64,000 nt of DNA from Asterias rubens (taxonomy: Eukaryota > Echinodermata > Asteroidea > Forcipulatida > Asteriidae), in contig NC_047076.1 of NCBI RefSeq assembly GCF_902459465.1, forward strand, positions 6,394,146-6,458,145. Direction: 5' to 3'. Within the stretch, counting starts at the first letter, position 1. The number at the start of each line of letters is the position of its first letter. The notes below the pieces were generated by a model. That model was given only the letters and a program-made list of their open reading frames with translations. It made no database searches and was not told the DNA's origin. Positions 12,201 to 24,480 of this stretch are shown here, one piece after another. The position numbers and the translations under genes are program-made.

Positions 12201-13067
12201 ACACAAGCGAAAAGCTCAACCGATGACCAATGTTTCTGGTTGGGGTCGCCATCACGGTGTCTCTATGATGGAGCATCGGATGGAGATTGATGTTTTCAGC
12301 GCCAGAAAATTACTTTGACAAACAGAATTTACCATTCGCCAAGCAGTGAAACTCTGAGCGTTCACAACCCGAAAACCCAACTAATATTTTGTTTTAACTC
12401 CTTTGGACTGATTGTAAACTATACTCCAGGATTCAGGATACTAATTCCACAATCAGAGCCCAACAATTGTATTGCTGAACAGAGTCAGCCTGGTTGATTG
12501 GATTCTTCTATGCACGACCACTGAACAATTCTTCTAAGGAAAACGGACTCTACTCCGACGTCTCGACCACCATCCTTCTGGTATGCACAAAGACATCCCT
12601 ATTATTAGGACTCTCTCCCGGTACACAGTCACTGTAGTACAATACGAAAGTGTAAGGCCGCCAGGGCTAGCACAAAGACATCGCTGGTATACCCCAGCTT
12701 ATTGTCTGCCCCCAGGCATCCCTACATTTGCCTCGGCTTCCAGGATGATGCCTTCATACTCTTTTTAATATTTTTCTCACCCTCATTAAATAGCTTTGTT
12801 TTGAGTTTATTTCCTTAAAAAACATTGTTTGTACTCTGTTTTCATGAAGTATGGAGAATTAAGTTTGAATGAATGAGTGAATAAGTTTTGTTCACTGTAC
12901 AAACCTTTGGGTTCTGGAACACTGTATTTAGGATACACCTCTACCATTGGTATCATCACCTGTTGCTCGTGAATCATAATCAACCAGTAGAAACCGCACA
13001 TCGCTAGGGATGTTACAAACCCAAGACAAAATCCCGTGTATGTGTCATTTTTCCCCTTCTCCACCAT
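9245..13067 (-). CDS. EXOG: EXOG-like mitochondrial endo/exonuclease of the DNA/RNA non-specific nuclease family, catalytic His absent
   Basis: Six exons on the minus strand, 12905-13067, 11589-11738, 10880-11028, 10444-10635, 9838-9993 and 9245-9463, total 1029 nt and encode 342 aa (human EXOG 368). Residues about 12-32 form a hydrophobic segment, matching the N-terminal membrane anchor of EXOG. The hallmark segment VYTDHIVGYDQSRKIPLWV parallels human EXOG. The region FYLTNVIPLNNQHYW holds the putative metal-ligand Asn165, and RVISGPVFLP follows. The C-terminal ICS-type domain shows GLRFFPRLG and CQIDPCKL. EXOG processes DNA ends in the mitochondrial matrix and inner membrane. The active-site motif, SRGHM in human EXOG and DRGHM in relatives, reads DKGQM here, so the general-base His is Gln143. 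The protein may therefore be inactive or altered. It ends with a second hydrophobic stretch just before the stop. It is head-to-head with PHGDH. Confidence 0.88.
10880..11028 (-). CDS. EXOG: EXOG-like exon 3, carries the altered active site
   Basis: This exon encodes residues 105-154 and is flanked by an AAG acceptor and a CAG|GTGAAG donor. The codons at the active site read CAC GAC AAG GGT CAA ATG, i.e. H-D-K-G-Q-M, where the family has (S/D)-R-G-H-M. Both the Arg and the catalytic His differ, so a single base error would not restore the motif. Confidence 0.85.
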
Positions 13068-14087
13068 CGTCCGCCGTACGAGTCAAGAACTATTATACCA
13101 CCACACGGAAAGAATTCTGCTCATAGACCTATCAATTCAAAACTCACGTTGTATTGGTTCATGAGTTTCTTTAAAAACAAATTCAATTTTTGATCAGTTG
13201 CAGATCGTGCATCTAGCACAAAATAAGTTTCATATTAGACTTTAACACTAACAGTAATAGTCCTTGTTATAAATTATTCTATGCGATCAACACATAGGCC
13301 TAAAACCAACCTTTGCACTTTGTGTTTAATGGTTAATAAAGTACAGAAATAGAAAATTTGGGTTAGTTCGTGTGATAATGGCCATCAGTTTTGTTTGTCT
13401 ATAATAGGGTCAATATCGCATGATCTTTGCTTAGGTCAACGGTATAAGTCAGAGACAAACCAAGCTGACAACCGAATTTTCCCGCCTACAAAAATACTGA
13501 TGTATGCGCCTTCGACCTCAATGTTAATTTTAGTTCTTTTCTCAGATGCGAATTATCAGACCTGGGCATGGGGTACATTTCACAAAGATAGTCATTTTTT
13601 AGAAACAGTAAACCAATAATATTAAGTTTCTTAATCACATGCATTCTCTTTGAAAACATTTGCGCAAAGTAGTTACAATGCCACACAGAGCATGCAGCAG
13701 GAATCAACCTTTTGGCTGAAACAGCGCCCTCTTTTGGATAAACTCCTGCGTGGCTGATGCAGAGAAATAACCGCAGTCTCAGACTTGAATTCAAGTCTAG
13801 GACAGACTACATGTGTTACGCGTGTGTGCATAGTTGAACCGCATTCTCTTATGTGATTGGACACCACAACAACACAACCAACTGCGCAAACTCACATCTG
13901 TCACGATCCACGTGTGTGATCAACATGGTGGTTTTCTACTTGGAAAATCACACGTGTGGTAAAACAAGTGTGTTTTGGGTTGGATGCTATGTGTTCTTCG
14001 TTGTTGACCACCGACCGGTGAATGTTGTGTAAAAACCAGTAGAAGTTAGCTCAGATGAGAAGAATATTTCCCCAGCTGAAGAACAAA
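13068..14087. promoter_or_regulatory. Shared divergent promoter interval between EXOG-like and PHGDH
   Basis: About 1.02 kb separates the two divergent start codons, and no exon was found inside it. The stretch 13890-13965 holds several CACGTG-type words in imperfect dyads (CCACGTGTGTG, CACACGTGTGG), which could bind bHLH or bHLH-ZIP factors. An upstream in-frame ATG for PHGDH lies at 14055. Bidirectional use is inferred from the geometry alone. Confidence 0.4.
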
Positions 14088-17000
14088 ATGGCATTTACTT
14101 TAAGAAAAGTCTTGGTGTTGGACAATGTGGCGAGCTGCTGTGCCCAGGTTTTACAGGATAACGGCATCCAGGCAGATTCGGTCGCAAAACTGAGTAAAGA
14201 AGAGCTTCTGGCCAAAATACAGGTGAGTGATTAACTTTCAACAGAGGCCGTAGATGGTTGGTAGCAATCAGCCGCTGACCCCCGCTGCCCGTGCCTTCGC
14301 GGCCTGGTCAACCCCCTAAGGCAATTTGTTACACAGAATACAGGGGCCCTAGCTCTGTCTTTGATCAAGTTCAGTTTTATTTGTATGTCTTGTGCACTTT
14401 TTTTACAGTGTTACGTGTGAAGGTTTTTACTTTTACTTTAGTTATAGATTGAACTTCCCGCTTAGTTACTTGTTTTGTCCATGTTTTCCACCTATTGATG
14501 GTTTTATTTAAGGTGATCTCATTCTGCATTTTCAATATGCACCAAGTAATCTTCAGAAATCATTCATACTTCATTTAAATTATAAAGACCTCGGCATTCC
14601 CCGATTGATAAAAAACGAATCATGTTGTTTGGCCCGTTGACCTTGCCGGCCGTGCGTGTTGGAAATGTTTTCAGTTTTGGGGAAATTCCATTGGCTGTCC
14701 ACATCCTGATGTTTGAATGAGGAAAGGGGGTGGGGGTTTTTCCAGGGACCTTGTCTAGGCTGTTCCTTGGCAACGATCTTGTCAAAGTGGGAGGGATTTC
14801 GTTAAGTTATTACGTCTTGAACCCTGGATGGGAAACTTTGTACACATCCTGCCACTACCATTCGTTTTTCTCACTCAATCTCACAAAAAGGGATAATCTT
14901 ATTTGTTCATTATTTGAGTAATTAGGTATTTTATTTCATAATTATTAATATTATTATCATTGATGAAAAAGTGGTGACAGGATGGAAACTTTTCCCCTGC
15001 TGATATTGGTAATGAATGTCACTGGAAATACTTAAAAAATTATTTATGATAACAGGCATGATTGATATTCCTATTTTAATAATAATAGCCTAACTTCAGA
15101 TTTGTTGGCCCTTTGAGAAAAGACAGACTGATTAAGAGGAAAAGTTTCCGTATGGCGCCACCACTTTTTCATTCGATATAAAATAATATAGGAACTAATA
15201 TTTACCTGATTGATATATCCCTTTTTGTAAAAATGAGTGAAAAAGTGGTGGTGCCATACGGAAAGTTATCCGATTAAGATAGCCTGAAGAGACACTTATT
15301 TATGATATTATAATAGCTTAATTTACCGGTTGGTAAGCCAAGTCAGCCCCTGTGTGGTACTTGATAAAATATTCAGACTCCTTTTTTTAAAGTGCCCAAA
15401 TCATGCCTGCAAGTTTTTATTATTTTTTTTTTATAAATGTTATGAGTTGTGGCAGTGTAGGCCCACCCATGCCTTCATTATCTTTTAAGTTTTATATCAC
15501 CTTTTACAATCACAATCCAATCTATGATTCCTTGACTCTTGACAATGGCAGTCTGTGTTGACACAACCTTTGCTTGTGTTGAACTATGACTCATGAAATA
15601 AATACTCGTATTACAATATAATCTGAAAATAGTCAAGTTAAAACAAAAAGTATTTAGGGTCCAGGTTTCTACACAAAAAAGTTTGTTTTTTTCAAGAAGG
15701 CCGCCATTCTTTTAAAAATAAAAATTATTTTTCCACAGTTCAACGCACTTTGAAACATTAAGACAAGACATCAAAATTATCATCTTTACAGTGGTTTTTA
15801 CATAACATTTTTGTCCCACTTTTATAAAACTTGCTGTTGCTCACTTTCACAAGAATAAAATGTAAACTACATTATGTATAACTAAACGATTGTTTTTTAG
15901 CCTACTGTTTAACCAGCACAGGCTCAGTTCTAAGCTACAAGTATTTTATTTTCTGATGTCAGTTGACATTTTATGGTTTTTTGAAATGGTTAAAATACAA
16001 ATAAAATCCATGCAGCCCCCCAAGAGGGAAGCATGCGGGACACTAAACACGTGGGTTTTGTTTTACTTTGCCTTTTACACTAGTCAAATGTTCATTAGTT
16101 GAACAAGGCGATTGTTGTAAATGGCAGATAAGATAAGACCATTATTTGATTTTAGATTACTTGCATAAAACTTTAAAGAGTCTTAACCACTATCTCTGTT
16201 CGGGTGATAGAATTGTACTGTGAATTATACTGTGAATTGTGATGTAAAGATAGCCTGCCCCCGTAGACCATAATCTATCTTCTTGCATAATCTTGCAAAC
16301 CTACAAAGCATCAGGCTTACATTACAAAATCCAGTTAGCCTAGGGTTCATCCAAATATTTCAACATTTTCAAGGTCACACAAAGAATGTGCTGGGGGGAG
16401 GTGGGGTCGGAGACCTTGCACAACTTTAAATGTTTGAATGTTGAATTTTTAAGGAACGCTTTTGAACAAGTACTATTTGGGGGAGGGGGTCCCGTAAGAA
16501 GAATAGTATTACCCTTTGTAGGACCTGAACACTGTTGAACACTTTGGACTGATTTTCGCAAATGCCTTGTACACTGCAAAAAGCAATCCCAAGTTAAAGG
16601 GGCTGTGCGGTCACGATCAAAGGAGGCATTTGCCTAAAGCTATGAAATCGGTCTCACCCACCTCCCAAGCAAATAATATGTGTCTCTGAGGCTTTCGAAT
16701 TTTGTTTTACACAATTTAAGGGTTAGGGTTAAATTAGCCTCTTCCTCTTTCAAGCTTAAAGCCAAAGTTAGGCTTTTGAATGAAATTTTGAGAAAATAAT
16801 AACTAATTGACAATACAAATTTATAATAATTTCAATTATAATATTATCAGTACTTGATTTTATTGATGTTTTTTAAACATTTTATTTCAGAATTATGATG
16901 GGGTTATTGTTCGCTCAGCCACAAAAATCACATCAGATGTTCTGGACGTGGCTAAGAACCTGAAAATTATCGGAAGAGCTGGAACCGGTGTTGACAACAT

Positions 17001-20000
17001 CGATGTCACTGCAGCGTCGCGTCATGGAGTCATTGTCATGAAGTAAGTCCCCTGACTTGTGTTTATGTAAAACTTAAGGTGTAGTGGCAGCCCTACCTTG
17101 CATGTTTCAAGTGGATAAAAAAATGGCGACAAACGATCTTGTCATCTTTGATAGAATGGAAGCTAGGAGCTAAATTTCAAGCTACACTGACTAAAGTCAA
17201 CCTGTTTGATCTAGATTTATGTCACAGCGTAGGGTGGTTCTCATCTCTGCAACTGATAATCAATTAAATGATATTTTCAAGTTGTTGGCTTTTTGTGTTT
17301 ATGGTTCAATTTATGAACGCGTGAAGTCGGTGGAAACAAAAAAACTGTCATTGACTTCAACTGTCTATTACATATTACTAATTCCAATGTGATGTTGCAG
17401 CTTTGTAACAGTTCCTGTTTTCTTTTTTCACACAGCACACCAGCTGGTAACACACTGAGTGCCGCCGAACACACCTGTGCTATGATGTGTGCTATGTCAA
17501 GGTAAAGTACCGTTTGTCTCTCATCCTGCCTCTGTACATGTACCTCCATGTCTGTTCCACTAACTCCACCCCAAGCAATGCAAACACCTACCCCAACCAA
17601 AATACCAACCCCAACCTAAACACTACCCCAAACACAGACCAAAACACCTACCCTACCCAGAAGAAAATAGATACCCAATAGTGTATCCACTTGCTGTGTA
17701 GTTCTTTTGACTTGAGAACTTGCTGTATATTCAATTGCTGAATAGTAGATTTTTGTTATTTGGGAGACTTTTCAATTCTAAAAAGAACAGTTCTTTTTAA
17801 CTACTACCTGGGCGGAAGGTAGGAAATCGGCCAGGACTACTATATTTGCTAAGTGGATCGAGGGGACTTCTCTTTATAAACTTCACTACAGCGGAGTGAG
17901 TTCTTAATTGGTCTCAACGTTTTGACCAGCTTGCTCTAGTCATTGTCAGGAGTGATAAATTCAAATGTTTTTAAAAGTAGAGTTGCAGACGGTTTTTTCA
18001 AGGCTATAATTTTTCATTTTCTTGTGACTTTCAGATACTTGCCCCAGGGTCACATGTCACTGAAGCAAGGTCGATGGGATCGTAAGCTGTTCATGGGGAG
18101 CGAGCTACACGGCAAGACGCTCGCAATCATCGGTCTCGGTAAAATAGGAAAAGAGGTAGCCACAAGAATGCAGTCTTTTGGAATGACGGTAAGTTGATCG
18201 GGGAAATCCAAAAATAAAACTAGAACTAGAATAGACCTTATGCACATGACGTCATTTCAGTAGGGCGCCCTCACCTAGAGGTCAAAAGGAGGTTGTTCAT
18301 TGGCCAATACTGTGCGCCGCGCGTACAAATTCGTGCGTCTCGATTGTTTCGTCACCGTTTTTCCTCTAAGATGGCGGCTGGATGACATCAATGCATAAGG
18401 TCTATTTGAGCCAGAAATCCACAAGACCAAGATATATTGTTAAATATTTGTATACATTTGATTTCAGACCATCGGTTATGATCCGATTATCCCGGCCTCA
18501 GAAGCTGCAGAGTTTAATGTGGAGTGGATGGAACTAGAACAGATGTGGCCAAAGGCTGATTACATCACCGTGCACACCCCTTTGATTCCACAAACAAGAG
18601 GTAAACATCATTGTCAACAACAACAAATAAACTGGCGAAAAAGATTGCACTTTGTTGATTTTTGAGAAGGAACTAATCCACATAATGTGCACAGCCTTGT
18701 TCTTGCAAGGTCCCCGAAATACATTGATGATTTTCAAAGCAGTTTATAAAGAAAAGGGAACCGGACTGTTTCTCCTCCCAGCCAAAATTGGGTCTCAATT
18801 TTCATATGTCTGTTAAGAAGCAGAAGAAAAACTGCTTAATAAACTTCTTTGCTAAGCAAGCAAATGAGTTGGGCACCAGTTGCAACAATGTATACTTAAT
18901 GGCATTTGAGCTGGTTACCTATTTCTGCTAAGCAATTACACTTTTCTGTGCTTAAGTTCTTGTGTTCAAATTTTAAGAAGTGGAGCCCTGCCAGTAGGCA
19001 TTTTGTGTTGAATGAAACCAAAGACGGCAGAAGGTTAAATGTTGTTTTTCTTTTCCTGTTTCTAGGCCTTATCGGAGAGAAGAGTTTCCCACAATGCAAG
19101 ACTGGCGTGCGCGTCATTAACGTTGCGCGAGGGGGTATCATCGACGAGGAAGCATTGCTGAAGGCGTTGGAGTCTGGTCAGTGCGGAGGCGCTGCCCTTG
19201 ATGTATTTGAGCAGGTGAGTATGACGCATAGTCAGTGAAAATCAAGGTTACCCAAGTTGTATACTACTCAGGGATCTGAAAAAGGCTAAAGAAATCTTAT
19301 TGGCCCAATGACCAGGGCACCAATGCATTTATGTAAAGCGCATTGACATGGTTATAAGTTGTAAAATGCATTATATAAGATCTTGTTATTATTTTTATTA
19401 AAATGGTTGGTAATGGTGCAGTTTTCATTCAAAGTCAAGACTTGTGTGTATTTCAGTGCCATGTTTTAAAAATATTTTTGAATTGTTTTGTGTCGATTCA
19501 GGAGCCACCGACAAACCTTGCCCTGGTACAGCACCCCAAGGTCGTTGTAACGCCCCACCTCGGAGCCAGTACTGAGGAGGCACAGCTTCGCGTTGCCATG
19601 GAGATTGCCGAACAGTTTGTGGATGCAGTCAACGGAAAATCTCTCTTTGGAGCTGTAAGTTGAGGCAAAGAGAGCCATTTTGTTTTTGACTAATTTACTT
19701 AAGCCGTTTCAAATGTTTGCTTACCCATCGGAACTTTGTGTGCCTGTTAAATATTTCAGATCAACGCTCGCGCTTTGAGTAGCGCCCTCAAGCCGGAAAC
19801 TAAGCCGTTAGTGTCGTTGGGTGAATGTCTGGGAGCCACAGCCAGAGCGTTGTACGGTGAAGTGAACCAACAGACAGAGGTTCAAGTCATCACATACGGT
19901 GAGTGCAAGCTCCTGGAAATCTGTCTTACTTGACAAATTTTGTAATAACTAGGATTTCAATGTCATCTTAATCAAATGTACAATTTAATGGTTTCTTCCA

Positions 20001-23000
20001 AAGACCTTGCAAGTTTCGCTCATAATTGAATGATGAGCACTGCTAAATTGTACTTGTTTGTTTCCTTCAGACGATTTAGTACTGCATGTGGGAACGTCAG
20101 GCCTAGAATTTCATCTGTGTGAGAGAACTTCAAATGAAAAAACTTGAAATCTGTGGGAATAGTTTGATGGGGCAACAATGTTCAGATCGGAGCAAGAGGC
20201 CATGACCTCGGGTGTCTCAACGTAAATCTAAGCTTGGAATATACACAAGACTCCCCAGGTCATTTGAGTTGTGTACACTTTGTGTCTCTTAAGTAAGCAC
20301 TTGACGTCACTCGTGATATAATAGTGCAAAGCTGGTGTATCGGATGATGGTATAAAGCAAATCTTTCATGTCCAATGATCACAGGTGAAGGTTTGAAGAA
20401 TGCTGGTTCGTACCTGGGGGCAGCCGTAACTGTTGGCTTGCTGAGTTGTGTACACTTTGTGTCTCTTAAGTAAGCACTTGACGTCACTCGTGATATAATA
20501 GTGCAAAGCTGGTGTATCGGATGATGGTATAAAGCAAATCTTTCATGTCCAATGATCACAGGTGAAGGTTTGAAGAATGCTGGTTCGTACCTGGGGGCAG
20601 CCGTAACTGTTGGCTTGCTGAAGAGTGCCACATCGAACGGCATTAATCTGGTGAATGCAGGAGTGCTGGCCAAGGAGGTCGGAGTTCAGGTAAGACCATA
20701 GAATGCTTGGCTCAATTGTCTTCGCTGTCTGCTGTGCCCTCTAAGTCAGCCGTGGAAATACATGTATTGTATCACAGTGTGGACAACATTCCAGCGGACC
20801 ACTTTTTAAGGGGGAACGCACTACACGTTTATCAAATGAAAACATTGTATCCAATGAAATCATTAGGCCTGTTGGACCAGTACCTGTCTTTATCCTTGCT
20901 GTTTTATTTAAAGACATGGGACCAGTCTAGTCGAGCTTTTGCCAGTATGCCATATCGGAATTATGGGCTACACAGCTATTTTGGCTATGACTGTTGTAAA
21001 GCATGCTACTAAGGATATCCTTTACTTCAATGCATGATGAAGGGAAAACTAAGCCGTAGCCGCAAACTCGGTCACAGCCATACACAGAAGATGGCCTCTT
21101 GGCAAACTGTAGAGCGTGCACTTTAGTATGACTTAACTGTAATCCATGATTGTTAATTTTTGCACCCTTGATGTTGTCATTCCGATCTTAGCTTGCCACA
21201 AGTCACCAAGACGCCGCCCCTGCTAACCTCCCTGGTGCTCTGGTCTCAGTGCTGGTCACATTACAGGGAGTCAGACACGTACTCAGTGGCTCCGTCATGA
21301 ATGACCGGCCGGTGCTGCTGGAGATCGACGGGGGTGTGTTTGCCAGCGGGGTCGTGCTGCAGGGCAACATGTTGGTGTACCAGACCCAAGTCAGTGCTAC
21401 AGTGTTTCCCGCTATTGCAAGTAAGTTGAACTTAAAATGCTGAGGATTATCCGAGAAGTTAACCCCAAAACAATCACTGCATTCTCCTACCAGTAGACAA
21501 GCCATGGGGTTTGTTGTGCAGAAGAGAACCATGCACCCATTGCTAGCCTGGAAGTCATGGCCCTATTACTGTTGGTGCACTCTCTTGCCCATCGATCTTG
21601 CCACAAAATACCACGAGAGACCGTGGAGACCAAGTCTTCTGTACACAAGCCATGGGGTTTCCACATCATACACAGCTGTACAAACTGAAGAAAACCATGC
21701 TCCCAATACTAGCCTGGAAGGCCTGCCCCTATTACTATTGGTGCACTCTCTTGCCCATCGATCTTGCCACAAAATGCCATGAGAGACCGTGGAGACCAAG
21801 TCTTCTGTACACAAGCCATGGGGTTTCCACATCATACACAGCTGTACAAACTGAAGAAAACCATGCACCCAATACTAGCCTGGAAGGCCTGCCCCTATTA
21901 CTATTGGTGCACTCTCTTGCCCAACTGGCTCAAGCCACAAAATACCACAGGAGACTGATGAGACTAATAATAATAATAATAACAGTATTTATAGCGCGCG
22001 CCTTTTGCCAAAGGATGCAAAGCGCCAGGTATTATTACTGCAAGGAGTGGGACGAAGTGAGAGATATAACACCTAATCCTAAGCACCATGTCACGGTTTA
22101 CAAGGTGCTGTGGCCCAATTTGTATATCGTTTGTGTTATTGTTTTTACTTGCCATCTTTTGTTTAAATTTTGACTGCAATTTTAGAATGTTTACTGTATA
22201 GTATATAAATGTGTATTTTTTATGAGCTAGGTCTGGGAGGGCACATCTTTTTTTGATGACAGTTTTTTTTACTTTTGCCCTTCCCTGGACGGCCTGTGCT
22301 TGTTTTATTGTTTTGCTTTTTTTGTCCGAAGAATTAAAATAAAAAAATAAAAATAAATGTGCTGCCAATCCAGCCAGGACATCTGGGGTGAACCCTTCTC
22401 TTTTCGATAAGTGCACTAGGTTCCTTTACATGCGTTTACACAACGCATGGGACCAATGGCTTTATGTCCCATTCGAAGGACGAAGCAATGGTTAAGTGTC
22501 TTGCCTAAGGACACAAGTCCTGAGAGATGGCCGACTAAGTCCACAGTACACAAGCCATGTGTTTTCCTGTGTGCCCGGTATCGCTCGGCTTGGCCTGCAC
22601 GTTCTTGTCATAGAGAGACCGGCTTCGGCGGGACTTTCTTTGGCTCAATGCTGCAGGTCTGGTTGTGGTTTCCCTCCTCTGATTTCTTCCCATTGTTGTT
22701 GTTTTAAAAATGGTGTTATTATTATTGTTTGTTTAGCATTCACTGGATATGGACATTTGTGTTAACATTGTCTCTGCTGCGCCTTGAACATCTGTAAAGA
22801 TTGATTTGGCGCATTACAAATACCTTCTATTTATTTATTTATTTTATTTATAATACCAGCTGAACAAACTGAAGAAACCGATGATACACCACACTGAATA
22901 CTGACATCTATCATTCAAAACACAGCGATATTAAGTGGTGTAATAGTAGGAGGGTTTAATAAGACCCTTCTCTGAAAATGACCGTCTTTTTTCTTCTAGG

Positions 23001-23151
23001 TGTGCTGTCAACAACCAATCAGATCCTGTCCTACGGTACGACCATGCCTTCCAAAAACAGCTCATGGAGTGTGATACAGCTAGCCTCCCCTCTCCCCAGC
23101 GCAGAGAGTCTCAAACAGCACGTCACCTTTGCCGCTCAGTTGAGTCTGTAA
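14088..23151 (+). CDS. PHGDH: D-3-phosphoglycerate dehydrogenase (first step of serine synthesis)
   Basis: Eleven exons, 14088-14222, 16891-17042, 17436-17501, 18035-18188, 18468-18600, 19066-19214, 19502-19654, 19760-19898, 20562-20689, 21192-21420 and 23000-23151, sum to 1590 nt and 529 aa (human 533). All junctions keep phase and use GT..AG. The enzyme oxidises 3-phosphoglycerate to 3-phosphohydroxypyruvate with NAD+ in the cytosol. Visible marks are the substrate-side motif VRSATK and GRAGTGVDN, the Rossmann loop GLGKIG at 151-156, the NAD-linked GYDPI, and the catalytic trio Arg235 in ARGG, Glu264 in QEPP and His282 in PHLGAST. The C-terminal half continues with the animal-type intervening and regulatory domains and ends [13 protein letters not shown] chose ATG 14088 because [10 protein letters not shown] matches the human start; an upstream in-frame ATG at 14055 would add 11 residues. 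An exon 9 fragment is duplicated in intron 8. Confidence 0.96.
14223..16890 (+). other. PHGDH intron 1
   Basis: A 2.7-kb intron. Besides the foldback element at 15130-15270 it is AT-rich, apparently unique sequence. I see no additional exon that joins in phase. Confidence 0.7.
15130..15270. mobile_element. Foldback MITE in PHGDH intron 1
   Basis: Arms TCCGTATGGCGCCACCACTT (15147 onward) and AAGTGGTGGTGCCATACGGA (ending about 15263) are near-perfect inverted repeats around an AT-rich spacer. Related arm sequence recurs at 14968-14990 and at 39590-39680, so this is a dispersed family. Confidence 0.75.
18229..18407. mobile_element. Inverted-repeat MITE in PHGDH intron 4
   Basis: The ends ATAGACCTTATGCA (18231) and TGCATAAGGTCTAT (ending 18405) are inverted repeats that continue inward with TGACGTCAT against GATGACATCA. 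It is about 175 bp and has no coding capacity. The left arm contains the palindromic CRE/ATF word TGACGTCA. Confidence 0.75.
20265..20618 (+). repeat. Perfect 177-bp tandem duplication copying the start of PHGDH exon 9
   Basis: Copy 1 is 20265-20441 and copy 2 is 20442-20618; I see no mismatch between them. The unit holds the 3' part of intron 8, the acceptor and the first 57 nt of exon 9. Copy 1 therefore presents a complete acceptor at 20385. It is followed by a usable-looking donor TTAA|GTAAGC at 20469/20470, defining an 85-nt pseudo-exon that would shift the frame if included. Confidence 0.9.
21494..21960 (+). repeat. 166-bp tandem repeat, about 2.7 copies, in PHGDH intron 10
   Basis: The word GTACACAAGCCATGGGG recurs at 21641 and 21807, and the remaining sequence of the unit lines up with few changes. 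The last copy runs into a reverse SINE 3' tail with an (ATA)n start at about 21963. No coding role is seen, although the period leaves some reading frames open by chance. Confidence 0.8.
21963..22022 (-). mobile_element. SINE/LINE 3' tail fragment, reverse
   Basis: (TAA)n followed by AGTATTTATAGCGCGCGCCT, the reverse of the GCGCTATATAAA(TAA)n tail seen on the SINEs. Confidence 0.5.
22365..22860 (+). mobile_element. SINE-like retroelement with 3' tail in PHGDH intron 10
   Basis: The body has GAAGCAATGGTTAAGTGTCT and TGCCTAAGGACACAAG, and the end has GCGCCTTGAACATCTG followed by an A/T-rich tail at 22830-22855. Such tails are shared with LINEs that supply retrotransposition; the partner is unknown. 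Confidence 0.5.
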
Positions 23152-24480
23152 TCTCACACAAGGGCAGTATATACAACACTGCAACTACGTTCGGAGAGCA
23201 GGGCTAAAGATGACCAAAAAATCACATGCTGGAAATCATCATGCACCAGTGCTATTTTACAATGGGAATACAATCAAAATGTATACCCAACGGCAGACAT
23301 TTTGGTTTCATACTCACTACCTTGAGCCCAATTTCATGAAGCTGCTTAAATTATTTCTTTGCCGAGCAACCACAATCTTTGTCTTGTGCCTTGTGGTCAT
23401 TATCAATCATGAATAGAAAATCTAATACCAACAAAGGGGAACGGTCTGTTTTAACCACCCAGCCTCTTGTTGGTTTGCATTTGCGAGAATTAATACCCAA
23501 TATGGCTGCACCAGAGTAAAGTTAAGATTTACAAAGTTGTCATAAGGCAAGAGTTTATTTTATTATGCTAACGAGATAAATGAGTGATAATTGGAAAGTA
23601 TTAATTTTAGCTTCAAGAGTTGTTTCAGTAATTCTCCCAATGATTTGTATATCAAGATGGAAAATCTGACTTACAATTTCTTTTGTCTTCAGTTTTGTTT
23701 AGATGTTGGGGAAAAAAAATAGAGGGACAAAATTAATCACATTTGATGCAATTTTCAAAAAGGCCATGTTATCAACGGAAGATAATCAAATATCAAATTC
23801 TGAAATGTTTTAATGTGAAGTGCAGTGGATCAAAGAGATTAACTTTCTGTGAAAATTTTTGCAATTGTGTCATGAAATGACAATGTAATAATTAAGTATG
23901 AAATTATGAGTAAATTTTGCTGCAAGTTTCTTGAACAATGTCTGATAAATGCAGAGTCCAGTCTGTTCTTTAATCAGCTGATTGTATTCAATTGATTGCA
24001 ATTTGATTGTAGTCCTATAATAAATTGTAACTCTTTATCACCGTTAGTGGTTGAACTTTAACCTTTGACCTGCTCGGGGTCAAGATGTTGAAGTTTGTGG
24101 TAGCAACCATCTCAACAAAGGGTGTCAAGGCTGAGTGGTTCTGAGCATCAAATTTAAGTTCTGGTTGTTAAGTAATTGGGATGTGGGTTCGAATCCTTGT
24201 AGTGACACTTGTGTCCTTGAGCAAGATCCTTTATACTACAATTGCTGCTCTTCACCCAGGGGTATAACCATACATTAAATACCATTGTTGTACCTAAATA
24301 ACTTTATTTTGTATTTCCGCTTCCATTCGTTGTATTATTTGTTGTTCATATTACATGGACCAGAGTGTGACTGCGAAAACGTTGTTTATTTTGCCTTGAA
24401 ACATTTGATTTTATTTGTTGAAGTGAATGTGAAGATATTACAGCTGAAAAATAAATAAAAATGTAGTATTCATTTCAACT
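23152..24480 (+). other. PHGDH: PHGDH 3' untranslated region with candidate poly(A) signals
   Basis: AATAAA hexamers occur on the plus strand at 24019-24024 and, in tandem, at 24450-24459. A SINE fragment at about 24118-24300 sits between them, so a transcript using the distal signal would contain it. No further coding exon is seen. The transcript end is inferred. Confidence 0.45.
24118..24300 (+). mobile_element. tRNA-derived SINE, partial, in the PHGDH 3' region
   Basis: B box TGGGTTCGAATCC followed by the family's GTGACACTTGTGTCCTTGAG and CTCTTCACCCAGGGGTA body. The 3' tail is missing. Confidence 0.65.

Noticed and set aside
17487-17681. Asn/Thr/Pro-rich open frame running out of PHGDH exon 3
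   Set aside because: It crosses the strong donor at 17501/17502 and reads CCAACCCCAA-type simple sequence in the intron.
21598-22173. 191-codon plus-strand frame within PHGDH intron 10
   Set aside because: It reads through the 166-bp tandem repeat and into a SINE tail; the repetition of peptide blocks reflects DNA repetition.
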